Positions 1 through 5,609 of a DNA stretch of 9,734 nt are shown piece after piece (position 1 is the first letter of the stretch; each line of letters starts with the position of its first letter). The translations under genes and the position numbers were made by a program. The notes beneath the pieces are model-generated. The model saw nothing but the letters and a program-made list of their open reading frames with translations, had not been told where the DNA came from and searched no databases. Source of the stretch: Gammaproteobacteria bacterium (lineage in GTDB: Bacteria > Pseudomonadota > Gammaproteobacteria > SZUA-229); assembly GCA_013138755.1 (NCBI GenBank), contig WTCC01000158.1, positions 1 to 9,734 of the forward strand, read 5' to 3'.

Positions 1-377
1 CAGGGTTTGATATCAAGCTGGTCGAACTTATTCGAATGAGAGTATCCGGTATCAATGCCTGTGCCTATTGTATCGATATGCACTTTATGGAGGCCGTGGC
101 AGCAGGTGAAGACATGCAGCGCCTGTACTCTGTCTCCGCGTGGAAAGATACTACTTACTATAGCGATGAAGAGCGGGCCTGTCTTGCCTTGGCTGAATAC
201 ATCACGCTACCCACTGGCGAACATGATGAACAAGGTCTTTTTGATGAGCTGTTCGTCTTTTTTGATAAGGAGCAGATCGCCAACCTGACAATGATCATCG
301 TCCAGATCAATGCCTGGAACCGGCTGATGAAATCTTTTGGTATCGAAGCGGGTAGTTACCAGGTTGGTCAATATTAA
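1..377 (+). CDS. AhpD-like / carboxymuconolactone decarboxylase family protein, 5' end outside window
   Basis: The reading frame is open from base 3 with no stop, so the gene enters from the left; the internal ATG at 36 is not the real start. About 124 residues are visible. Just after the edge lies an RVSGINACAYCIDMH segment, the CxxC-x3-H signature of the AhpD-like alkylhydroperoxidase fold, in which the two Cys form a redox-active pair and the His assists proton transfer. Family members are all-alpha cytoplasmic peroxidase or decarboxylase-like proteins, often stress-induced. The gene ends upstream of a sigma-54 control region that drives the next two genes, so it is probably in a separate unit. 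No clear terminator follows it. The family is confident; the substrate is unknown. Confidence 0.85.
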   Translation, partial: GFDIKLVELIRMRVSGINACAYCIDMHFMEAVAAGEDMQRLYSVSAWKDTTYYSDEERACLALAEYITLPTGEHDEQGLFDELFVFFDKEQIANLTMIIVQINAWNRLMKSFGIEAGSYQVGQY

Positions 378-430
378 GATAGATGGTATTAGGCCCCTTT
401 AGTTAAAATTTGAAAATCGATAATGAAAAA

Positions 431-443
431 TCGTAAAAAACGA
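431..443 (+). promoter_or_regulatory. Upstream activator palindrome of promoter 1 (TCGT-N5-ACGA)
   Basis: TCGT AAAAA ACGA is a perfect 4-bp-arm inverted repeat with a 5-nt spacer, centred 84 bp upstream of the -24 GG at 521. A weaker copy (TCGT AATAA TGTG, 448-460) lies 17 bp closer to the promoter. The same palindrome precedes three other sigma-54 promoters in this window. It is inferred to bind an enhancer-binding protein. Confidence 0.7.
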
Positions 444-490
444 AGTTTCGTAATAATGTGTTTTTCAGGGAAGGTTATAAAGATCAATAT

Positions 491-503
491 AATCAGTGAC
501 TTA
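491..503 (+). promoter_or_regulatory. IHF-like site of promoter 1
   Basis: AATCAGTGACTTA matches the IHF consensus WATCAANNNNTTR with one mismatch (G for the second A of CAA). It is centred 24 bp upstream of the -24 GG, as at the three other promoters. The match alone would be weak; the constant position and orientation make it credible. IHF would bend the DNA so that the upstream activator reaches sigma-54 RNA polymerase. Confidence 0.6.
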
Positions 504-519
504 AATTTGTTGGCATAGT

Positions 520-535
520 TGGCACAGCAGTTGCA
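520..535 (+). promoter_or_regulatory. Sigma-54 (-24/-12) promoter 1, for DUF2798 and cupin genes
   Basis: TGGCACAGCAGTTGCA matches the RpoN consensus TGGCAC-R-N4-TTGCW at every defined position. GG is at 521-522 and GC at 533-534, exactly 12 bp apart. Transcription should start near 545-547, giving a leader of about 45 nt before the GTG start at 591. A partial TTGGCAT just upstream (510-516) lacks a matching -12. Confidence 0.9.
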
Positions 536-590
536 CTAGTGTAATTAACAATATTGTTTGTTAAACGACAACACCGGGAGCGCTCTGAAA

Positions 591-827
591 GTGATACACA
601 GAAAATACCAGCATTTTATCTTTGCATTTTTTATGGCACTGTTCATGTCCTGCATAATGTCATTTATTATAAGTGTGTTTAATGTTGGTTTCGTAAGTGA
701 CATAGTAAATATCTGGCTCAATGCATGGAGCTTCGCTTTCTGTGTCGGGCTTCCAGTGGTGCTACTGGTCTCGCCAACGGTTAGAAGACTGGTGGACCTG
801 GTAATTAAAAATGAAAAACAAATTTAA
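591..827 (+). CDS. DUF2798 family small membrane protein
   Basis: A 78-residue protein with two predicted membrane helices (about residues 8-30 and 42-62). It has the DUF2798 layout: RKYQHFIFAFFMALFMSCIMS at the N-terminus, a short loop, then WLNAWSFAF and a proline-containing second helix followed by a basic tail. I chose the GTG at 591 because GGGAG at 576-580 gives a Shine-Dalgarno sequence 10 nt upstream; the in-frame TTG at 558 has none and lies only about 12 nt from the predicted transcription start. The gene overlaps the cupin gene by 17 nt, so the two are translated together. It is the first gene of a sigma-54 unit. Its molecular function is unknown. Confidence 0.8.
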   Translation: MIHRKYQHFIFAFFMALFMSCIMSFIISVFNVGFVSDIVNIWLNAWSFAFCVGLPVVLLVSPTVRRLVDLVIKNEKQI

Positions 828-1470
828 TTTAAATATGGATTTTTCCCAGGCAGTTTGTCTGCGGCCTGAAGACCAGGAGTGGGTTACAAGTCCTGCAGAC
901 GGTGTTTCGCGTGTGCATCTCGAACGCGTCGCTGAAGAATCAGGACATGTCACGAGTTTTGTAAAATTCGAGCCGGGTTCTTATTTTTCGCAACATTCAC
1001 ACACTCATGGTGAAGAAATACTTGTTCTGGAAGGGGTGTTTTCTGATGGGAGCGGTGATTACCCGGCAGGTACTTATATCCGTAATCCACCGGGTTCTAA
1101 ACATAAACCGTTTACCAAAGAAGGCTGTAAGTTGTTTGTGAAACTTGACCAGTTTCAACGTGGTGATAACGATCGTGTCGTCATTCGACCAGAAGACCAG
1201 CGATGGTCTGATGGTATCGGGGGCTTAAAAGTGTTGCCATTACATATGTTCAATACAGAAAGTACCGCCCTGGTAGCATGGCCGAAAAATGAAGTGTTTC
1301 AACCGCATACGCATTTTGGTGGTGAAGAGATCGTCGTGATCAGCGGAAAGTTTATTGATGAGTATGGTGAATACCCGGAGGGTACCTGGCTGCGAAGTCC
1401 GCATTTGTCCAAACACTTTCCTCGTGTAGAGGAAGAAACATTGATTTATGTGAAGATTGGGTTTTTGTAA
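811..1470 (+). CDS. Double-cupin ChrR-like protein
   Basis: A 219-residue cytoplasmic protein made of two tandem cupin domains related to the C-terminal cupin of the anti-sigma factor ChrR. Domain 1 has probable metal ligands H62, H64, E68 and H98; domain 2 has H166, H168, E172 and H202. The spacing between ligands is identical in both, which points to internal duplication. The zinc-binding N-terminal anti-sigma domain of ChrR is absent, so this is more likely a metal-dependent enzyme or small-molecule sensor than an anti-sigma factor. The start at 811 overlaps the DUF2798 gene; an in-frame ATG at 835 is possible, but neither has a strong ribosome site. It is the last gene of the sigma-54 unit and converges on the GNAT gene. 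Confidence 0.85.
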   Translation: MKNKFNLNMDFSQAVCLRPEDQEWVTSPADGVSRVHLERVAEESGHVTSFVKFEPGSYFSQHSHTHGEEILVLEGVFSDGSGDYPAGTYIRNPPGSKHKPFTKEGCKLFVKLDQFQRGDNDRVVIRPEDQRWSDGIGGLKVLPLHMFNTESTALVAWPKNEVFQPHTHFGGEEIVVISGKFIDEYGEYPEGTWLRSPHLSKHFPRVEEETLIYVKIGFL

Positions 1471-1483
1471 TCAATACAAATGT

Positions 1484-1500
1484 GATGCTTAATCAGCATC
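1484..1500. terminator. Hairpin between convergent genes, possible weak bidirectional terminator
   Basis: GATGCT and AGCATC form a 6-bp stem with a 5-nt loop, 13 nt after the cupin stop and 6 nt beyond the GNAT stop. The flanks are only loosely T-rich, so termination strength is doubtful. Position between convergent units is the main support. Confidence 0.45.
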
Positions 1501-1506
1501 CTTCAA

Positions 1507-1932
1507 TTATTCTACTAAACCAGTATTTTTTGCATTTACCTGATCGATAAAAATTGCCATAGCAGTATTCATTTTCCTAAAACCTAGCTTAATGTAGAAA
1601 CCTTCTTTTCCCGGATTGGCATACAGAATTATTTTTTTGTGACTTTCAGACATGGTCACTAATTTTTTGACGATGGCTTTTCCAAGGCCGGTTCCCTGAT
1701 ATTCGGGATGAACAGCAATATCACAGATATAGGAACAATCCAGTCCGTCTGCCAGTGCCCGCCCTACACCTACCAGTTTGGTGCCGGCATAGATAAAACA
1801 TTTATAACGACTGTTTGAGAATACGGTTTTTAGATCCTCTGCCGGTTTTTCGCCGAGTGGTGCGATCCGGTAGAGTTCTGATAATTGTTTCCAGTTAACA
1901 TTTTCCTGATCATATACCCATGTCGATTTCAT
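1507..1932 (-). CDS. GNAT family N-acetyltransferase
   Basis: A 141-residue acetyl-CoA-dependent acyltransferase. Motif A is clear at about residues 71-90: DIAVHPEYQGTGLGKAIVKK carries the Q/RxxGxG/A acetyl-CoA pyrophosphate loop (Q79-G84). The conserved end of the fold, GFYIKLGFRKM (111-121), is also present. I start it at the ATG at 1932, 14 nt after the stop of the upstream small gene; an earlier in-frame GTG at 1965 would overlap that gene and add an unlikely lead peptide. It is the last gene of the tusA unit. The acceptor substrate (amine, protein or small molecule) cannot be told. Confidence 0.85.
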   Translation of the reverse strand: MKSTWVYDQENVNWKQLSELYRIAPLGEKPAEDLKTVFSNSRYKCFIYAGTKLVGVGRALADGLDCSYICDIAVHPEYQGTGLGKAIVKKLVTMSESHKKIILYANPGKEGFYIKLGFRKMNTAMAIFIDQVNAKNTGLVE

Positions 1933-1946
1933 AATCTTTTCGCTTT

Positions 1947-2153
1947 TTATTTGCAGGTTGCACACTTATCTAAATTGGTTGAATGCAGTTTCTCTTTATT
2001 AAATATGTTTCTATCCGGTAATTTAATGACTGGAATAATGAGCAATGCTGCCAGAACAATGTTGAAATACTCATAACCGCTGAGTACTCCGATGCTGATG
2101 ATGCTGGTTACAATTAGATAAATTTCGTTTTTAAATAATGTTGTATGTGCCAT
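1947..2153 (-). CDS. Small membrane protein with C-terminal CxxC
   Basis: A 68-residue protein with two hydrophobic stretches (about 11-27 and 29-45), then a charged tail ending DKCATCK, where C64 and C67 form a CxxC one residue before the C-terminus. The start is well supported by AGGAG a few bases upstream of the ATG. It lies between glutaredoxin and GNAT in the same unit. With both helices in the membrane the tail probably faces the cytoplasm, where CxxC could hold a metal or exchange disulfides with the neighbouring glutaredoxin or TusA; that role is inference. It loosely resembles DUF2892/YgaP-type membrane segments, but I cannot assign it to a family. Confidence 0.75.
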   Translation of the reverse strand: MAHTTLFKNEIYLIVTSIISIGVLSGYEYFNIVLAALLIIPVIKLPDRNIFNKEKLHSTNLDKCATCK

Positions 2154-2208
2154 GGTTTTCTCCTGTTAAATACCAACCAGTGATGCGCTAACACAGTCCC
2201 TGTTCTTA

Positions 2209-2460
2209 CTAACTCTCCAGGTGCGGCAGTTCACCATCTGCATTCATCTGTGACAGCTCATCAAAACCGCCGATGCTCTGGTTATTGATAAATATCTGCG
2301 GTACCGTGCGCAGGCCGCTGAGCCTGATCATTTTCTGCAGGCTGTCGGTGTCGTCACTGACATCGATTTCCTGAAAGTTGAGATTTTTACTTTTCAGTAA
2401 TTCTTTTGCACTTACACAAAAAGGGCAGTTGGGTGTTGAGTAAACTTCTATATGTGGCAT
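2209..2460 (-). CDS. grxC: Glutaredoxin, GrxC type
   Basis: An 83-residue dithiol glutaredoxin of the usual bacterial Grx3 length. It shows YSTPNCPFC with the active-site pair C12-C15 (CPFC rather than the commoner CPYC), the cis-proline TVP at 52-54, and the glutathione-binding GGFDEL at 64-69. It reduces protein disulfides and glutathione mixed disulfides in the cytoplasm. CAGGAG precedes the ATG. It sits directly after two TusA-family genes, so it may act on persulfides or glutathionylated forms of those carriers. The symbol rests on the family pattern; more than one grx gene is usual in such genomes. Confidence 0.9.
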   Translation of the reverse strand: MPHIEVYSTPNCPFCVSAKELLKSKNLNFQEIDVSDDTDSLQKMIRLSGLRTVPQIFINNQSIGGFDELSQMNADGELPHLES

Positions 2461-2486
2461 GTTGTTCTCCTGTGAATTTAAAATGA

Positions 2487-2729
2487 TTAATTTTTTCTGA
2501 CGTAGAGTGTGACGTCATTATCAATTTCTACATGTTGTAATAATGTGTGGCCGACGCTGGAGCAGTAGTCCGATAACATGCTGGCCGCTTTTTGACTGCA
2601 GGTATTGATTCTCAATACATCACCAGATAGTAATGTGTTCAATGACTGTCCGACCGCAACCATCGGCATCGACCTTTTCAGGTCGCATACATTTACTCCA
2701 TATGCGTAGATTATGGATTCAGTGTTCAT
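2487..2729 (-). CDS. TusA-like protein lacking the catalytic Cys
   Basis: An 80-residue protein that aligns without gaps to its upstream neighbour, the 80-residue TusA. Shared are P22, V26, L33, the GDVL turn at 36-39, C56, G60, and the end pattern H-(x)-D-D-(x)-R-K. The functional core differs: where the partner has C19-P20-V21-P22, this protein has R19-S20-M21-P22, so the sulfur-carrying Cys is gone. It carries other Cys at 15 and 44 as well as the shared C56. It is therefore unlikely to be an ordinary sulfur carrier; it could bind TusA, use C15 instead, or have another role. GAGAAAA lies upstream of the ATG. Confidence 0.8.
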   Translation of the reverse strand: MNTESIIYAYGVNVCDLKRSMPMVAVGQSLNTLLSGDVLRINTCSQKAASMLSDYCSSVGHTLLQHVEIDNDVTLYVRKN

Positions 2730-2764
2730 GATTTTTTCTCATTTAAATGACGAAAATACAGTGC

Positions 2765-3007
2765 TTAAGACTTGCGAATGAAAAAGGTTAAGTCTTCATC
2801 ATGCTTTATATGTTCAACCATCTGGTCACCCGTCCTGGCACATAAGGCTGATAGATCTTTTAAAGTACCGTCGCCTCGTGCGCTGACTTTCAGGACATCG
2901 CCTTCTGTTAAGACTTTCATAAAATTGCTGACTTTGATGATCGGCACAGGGCAGGCGTAAGGCCGAACATCGAGCTCATGTGTGTTGTTTGTCTGTGCTT
3001 GTTGCAT
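2765..3007 (-). CDS. TusA/SirA-family sulfur carrier protein
   Basis: An 80-residue protein of the TusA family, which carries persulfide sulfur on a conserved Cys in tRNA thiolation, molybdenum cofactor synthesis and sulfur oxidation. The signature LDVRPYACPVP (12-22) contains catalytic C19 in CPxP, followed by the TEGDVLKV strand (34-41). A second Cys at 56 lies where several sulfur-oxidation TusA proteins have one. It is the first gene after sigma-54 promoter 2, followed by a paralogue, a glutaredoxin and a CxxC membrane protein. That setting suggests a stress-induced or dissimilatory carrier rather than the housekeeping tRNA-thiolation TusA, so I give no symbol. Confidence 0.9.
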   Translation of the reverse strand: MQQAQTNNTHELDVRPYACPVPIIKVSNFMKVLTEGDVLKVSARGDGTLKDLSALCARTGDQMVEHIKHDEDLTFFIRKS

Positions 3008-3054
3008 GATTTTTCTTGGGTAATGAGCGTTTTGTTTATAAGTACTATTACCAT

Positions 3055-3070
3055 TGCATACAGCGTGCCA
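3055..3070 (-). promoter_or_regulatory. Sigma-54 (-24/-12) promoter 2, for the tusA unit
   Basis: On the minus strand TGGCACGCTGTATGCA keeps the -24 TGGCACG exactly and the -12 TGCA, with GG (3069-3068) and GC (3057-3056) 12 bp apart. The predicted transcription start is near 3044, giving a leader of about 37 nt before the tusA ATG at 3007. Confidence 0.9.
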
Positions 3071-3085
3071 ACAATTTTATTGCTG

Positions 3086-3098
3086 TAACTATTTGATT
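3086..3098 (-). promoter_or_regulatory. IHF site of promoter 2
   Basis: The minus strand reads AATCAAATAGTTA, a complete match to WATCAANNNNTTR, centred 23 bp upstream of the -24 GG. It lies between the promoter and the upstream palindrome, where IHF bending is expected. Confidence 0.8.
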
Positions 3099-3134
3099 GT
3101 ATTAGGTGTGTGAGATTTTCTGATATAGCGACTT

Positions 3135-3149
3135 TTCGTTAATAACGAA
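3135..3149 (-). promoter_or_regulatory. Upstream activator palindrome of promoter 2
   Basis: TTCGT TAATA ACGAA is a perfect 5-bp-arm palindrome with a 5-nt AT spacer, centred 73 bp upstream of the -24 GG. A weaker overlapping set of half-sites (TCGT at 3153-3156, ACGA at 3166-3169) lies directly behind it. It is 36 bp past the pirin stop codon. Confidence 0.8.
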
Positions 3150-3185
3150 TTGTCGTAATGAAATAACGAAATAGTTTTAGCCTGG

Positions 3186-3896
3186 TTACAGCATTGGTAC
3201 TTCTATGCACAATATCTGTGAGTTGCTGCTGGCACTGATAGCGATTGCTCTTTCATCCGTTATAGCCAGTGCGTCCTTGTCTGTAAGTACGTTATCTAAA
3301 ACCTGAACTTTTCCGGAAATGATGAACAGGTAAACTCCGTTTTTATCCGAATGAGATTGATAGCTAACAGATTTGGATTCTTCAAGGTCTAGCATCGAAA
3401 AATACGCTTGCTGATTGATCAACAGGCTCTCTGAATCCGGCTCGGGTGAAATCAATAGCTGAAACTGGTTTTTACGTTCCTCAGCAGGGAACATCTTTTG
3501 TTGATAACCTGGTGTGATATTTTGTTTATCAGGTAATACCCAGATCTGAAGAAAGTTAACTGCTTCGGAATCTGAATGGTTGTACTCGGAGTGGGTTATT
3601 CCTGTTCCGGCAGACATGACCTGTATCTCACCGGCACGGATAATGTGATGATTACCCATGTTGTCCCTGTGCCTTAATGCACCGGAAAGCGGGATGGATA
3701 TTATCTCCATGTTACGATGAGGGTGCACGGCAAACCCTTTGCCTGGTTGCACGACATCGTCATTAATGACTTTTAACAGGCCAAACCCCATACGTTTCGG
3801 GTTGTAATAATCAGCAAAGCTGAAGCTATGGCGACTGCTTAACCATCCGTGTTCAGCGCAGCCTCTCGAGTTTGCATGGTGTAGTTCTGTAGTCAT
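3186..3896 (-). CDS. Pirin family protein (YhhW-like bicupin)
   Basis: A 236-residue cytoplasmic bicupin of the pirin/YhhW type, whose members bind iron or other metals and in some cases show quercetin 2,3-dioxygenase activity. The N-terminal signature RHSFSFADYYNPKRMGFG (22-39) is typical. The metal ligands are intact: H58 and H60 in VHPHRNMEI, H102 and E104 in GTGITHSEY. The length is normal for the family. It begins 18 nt after the nitroreductase stop, so the two are co-transcribed; the ribosome site is weak, consistent with translational coupling. No terminator is visible between it and the tusA control region. Pirins are often found among electrophile- and oxidant-induced genes. Confidence 0.93.
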   Translation of the reverse strand: MTTELHHANSRGCAEHGWLSSRHSFSFADYYNPKRMGFGLLKVINDDVVQPGKGFAVHPHRNMEIISIPLSGALRHRDNMGNHHIIRAGEIQVMSAGTGITHSEYNHSDSEAVNFLQIWVLPDKQNITPGYQQKMFPAEERKNQFQLLISPEPDSESLLINQQAYFSMLDLEESKSVSYQSHSDKNGVYLFIISGKVQVLDNVLTDKDALAITDERAIAISASSNSQILCIEVPML

Positions 3897-3914
3897 GACG
3901 ATCTTCTATTGCTG

Positions 3915-4520
3915 TTATGAAAACCTGTTCTGGATAACGACTTCTTCCAGTTTTAACTGTCCCGGACGTAGCCAGGGTTGTTTGGTTCCTTTGCCTATCG
4001 CGACAAACATCGTTATTACATGGTCATCAGGAAGGTGGATAAGTTCCGCGACTTTGTCGAAGTCAAAGCCATCCATCGGGCAGGAGTCATACCCCAACGA
4101 TTTTGCAGCAAGCATTAATGTCTGTGCTGCAATTCCGCAACTGCGCATCGCTTCGTCTCTCTGCACCTGTTCTTTGTCCCGGTAGTAGGCATCGATAGCG
4201 GGCAGCATAAAGTCCTGAACTTCCTGTGGTGCATTTGCCCAATACCGTTCAGGTCGTTTGTCCCATGCTTTGAGGTCGGCACACATGATGATGAATAAAG
4301 ATGTGTCTGTAACCTGTGACTGGTCCCAGGCTGCCTGTCGGATCTGTTTTCTTAACTCTTTATCGGTGACAGTAATAAACCGCCAGTTCTGCTGGTTGTA
4401 TGCGGTAGGCGAGAGCATAGCTAAAGACAGCAGTTCATTTATTTCTGCTTCGGTCATCTCGTGGTCTGCGTCATAATGTTTAACTGATCGACGTGAACGT
4501 ATTGCTTCTAGTGTTTTCAT
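3915..4520 (-). CDS. Nitroreductase family protein
   Basis: A 201-residue FMN-dependent NAD(P)H oxidoreductase. FMN-phosphate-binding RSRRSVKHYD (8-17), the SPTAYNQQNWRF loop (37-48) and the GYDSCPMDGFD segment (143-153) are in the order and spacing of the NfsB-like nitroreductase family. The length is typical. Members reduce nitro compounds, quinones or flavins. A purine-rich AAGAGATAAG precedes the ATG. The gene is the first of a nitroreductase-pirin pair. It is separated from the genes upstream by a 72-bp palindromic repeat; it has no sigma-54 promoter of its own, so it depends either on readthrough from promoter 3 or on an unseen promoter. The physiological substrate is unknown. Confidence 0.93.
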   Translation of the reverse strand: MKTLEAIRSRRSVKHYDADHEMTEAEINELLSLAMLSPTAYNQQNWRFITVTDKELRKQIRQAAWDQSQVTDTSLFIIMCADLKAWDKRPERYWANAPQEVQDFMLPAIDAYYRDKEQVQRDEAMRSCGIAAQTLMLAAKSLGYDSCPMDGFDFDKVAELIHLPDDHVITMFVAIGKGTKQPWLRPGQLKLEEVVIQNRFS

Positions 4521-4541
4521 ATTTCTTATCTCTTAAAGTTT

Positions 4542-4613
4542 GTGTCATTTCGACCAGGGGGAGAAATCTTAAAGTCCGCTGTATAAGATCCCTCCCACTG
4601 GTCGGGATGACAC
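4542..4613. repeat. Imperfect 29-bp inverted repeat, dispersed-repeat type
   Basis: Arms 4542-4570 and 4585-4613 match at 24 of 29 positions around a 14-nt loop. The ends read GTGTCAT and ATGACAC, and the arms share the CGACCAG core typical of GTCAT-CCGACC dispersed palindromes. It fills most of the gap between the 67-residue gene and the nitroreductase. As RNA it would form a long stem that could block readthrough or protect transcript ends. Confidence 0.8.
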
Positions 4614-4629
4614 GGGTGGTCGTAGTTGT

Positions 4630-4833
4630 TTAGGCGACTGATTTGATGCCGCCTTTTTTACCTTCATCAGGGTCGCAGCCATGGTCATCGATGGAGCAAC
4701 CCATATTGAAGCTGCCTGCTTCAATTTTCGTTAGTCCTTCAAGCATGGGTTTTTCAAAGATGGGTTCTGCCAACACGACATAGGTAGTAAAAAATACCAG
4801 GTACATTAATAATAAATATCGAAGCCAGCCCAT
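4630..4833 (-). CDS. Short exported or anchored protein resembling the N-terminus of a formylglycine-generating-enzyme domain
   Basis: A 67-residue protein with a hydrophobic N-terminal segment (about 3-22, a signal peptide or anchor ending near LAEP). It is followed by IEAGSFNMGCSIDDHGCDPDE (38-57). That pattern is the characteristic opening of SUMF1/formylglycine-generating-enzyme domains, normally followed by more than 200 residues that are absent here. After DEGKKGG the frame stops, and the palindromic repeat begins 17 bp on. It is either the remnant of a broken gene or a genuine short protein keeping only this Cys-containing motif (C46, C53). A strong AAGAGG ribosome site and 25-nt spacing from the HPP gene suggest it is still translated. 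Confidence 0.6.
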   Translation of the reverse strand: MGWLRYLLLMYLVFFTTYVVLAEPIFEKPMLEGLTKIEAGSFNMGCSIDDHGCDPDEGKKGGIKSVA

Positions 4834-4858
4834 GGTTGTATCCTCTTGCTGTATTTAG

Positions 4859-5380
4859 TTAGTCGTTATGTTCAGACAACGGATAATCTGTCTTTGGCGG
4901 AATTTTATGGAAAACCCATGCAGTAAAAACAAGTGCAATACTGCCAAGTGCTACGGGTACTATTGCGTACTCCCATCCCGGGCCGCTAAAGAAAACAACT
5001 ATGGGGTCTGCACCTGCTGGAGGGTGAGTGACACGCAGAGCTGCCATTGCTGCAATGGCGAGTCCAACGGCAAGACCCAGGCTCCACCAGTCGAGAGGCA
5101 GAAAATAATTCAGTGTTAAGCCGATAATGATCGAAACCACGTGACCAGCAATAACATTGATGGGCTGTGATAATGGGCTTTTAGGCAGTGAGAACAACAG
5201 TACACAGGTTGCTCCAAAGGGTGCCATGAGTAGCGGGCTGTCTGATATATAACCAAGTAAAACCAGGGTGGCAATTGCAATTGCTCCGCCGATGCCGGCT
5301 TTAATGGCTTTTGTATATGGCTCTGCAGCTTGTTTTCGAGTTAGAAATCTGCGGAGCATTAAAATGGAAGTTACATTCAT
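4859..5380 (-). CDS. HPP family integral membrane protein
   Basis: A 173-residue inner-membrane protein. About four to five hydrophobic helices lie near 28-45, 50-66, 74-92, 98-116 and 138-156. Family hallmarks are MAPFGATCVLLFSLPKSPLSQP (52-73) and the name-giving HPP at 119-121 within RVTHPPAGADPIVV. HPP proteins are known in cyanobacteria and plants as nitrite transporters and occur in proteobacteria next to nitrosative-stress genes; transport here is inferred from that. AGGA precedes the ATG by a few bases. The start is 3 nt past the stop of a 33-residue membrane peptide, which suggests tight coupling. Confidence 0.92.
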   Translation of the reverse strand: MNVTSILMLRRFLTRKQAAEPYTKAIKAGIGGAIAIATLVLLGYISDSPLLMAPFGATCVLLFSLPKSPLSQPINVIAGHVVSIIIGLTLNYFLPLDWWSLGLAVGLAIAAMAALRVTHPPAGADPIVVFFSGPGWEYAIVPVALGSIALVFTAWVFHKIPPKTDYPLSEHND

Positions 5381-5383
5381 TTC

Positions 5384-5485
5384 TTATTCCTGTTCAGCTT
5401 GTTTCAGGTTGCTTAGTATTATTACTGCGGAAGAAATAACGGCAGTAACGATAAAAAAAGCGATTGTCATGTTGTCGATGATCAT
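5384..5485 (-). CDS. 33-residue single-span membrane peptide
   Basis: An ATG at 5485 opens 33 codons: a short MIIDNM lead, one hydrophobic helix (about residues 7-24) and a polar tail ending KQAEQE. AGAAGAGA lies 6-13 nt upstream as a ribosome site. The TAA is 3 nt before the HPP ATG, and the last codons contain that gene's Shine-Dalgarno AGGA, the usual sign of a coupled gene pair. It may be an accessory subunit or regulator of the HPP protein. It is too small for family assignment from sequence alone. An ATG five codons in is an alternative start. Confidence 0.65.
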   Translation of the reverse strand: MIIDNMTIAFFIVTAVISSAVIILSNLKQAEQE

Positions 5486-5524
5486 GGTGTTTCTCTTCTG
5501 TGACTTCTTTGTATAAAGAAACGA

Positions 5525-5546
5525 CCGGGTCCATCATTGAACCCGG
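5525..5546 (-). terminator. Hairpin between cupredoxin-like gene and the 33aa-HPP genes
   Basis: CCGGGT and ACCCGG form a 6-bp GC stem around a 10-nt loop. On the minus strand it is followed by TCGTTTCTTTAT, a broken T tract. It lies 64 nt after the cupredoxin-like stop. This is a weak terminator or attenuator; some readthrough into the HPP genes is likely because they have no sigma-54 promoter of their own. Confidence 0.5.
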
Positions 5547-5609
5547 CGTCTCAGCGCATGAAGCAACGTTGCTGCTTACATTTTTTTACCCGGCCTTGCG
5601 AGTACATTG

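Noticed and set aside
558..590. TTG at 558 as the start of the DUF2798 gene
   Set aside because: No ribosome site, and only about 12 nt from the predicted transcription start; the GTG at 591 has GGGAG at suitable distance and gives the usual family length.
1933..1965. Upstream GTG start for the GNAT gene
   Set aside because: It would overlap the end of the small membrane protein gene and add a non-conserved lead; the ATG at 1932 directly follows that gene's stop.
3895..4185. Plus-strand open frame opposite the nitroreductase
   Set aside because: A shadow of a clear nitroreductase; the composition is that of a complementary strand and no domain is visible.
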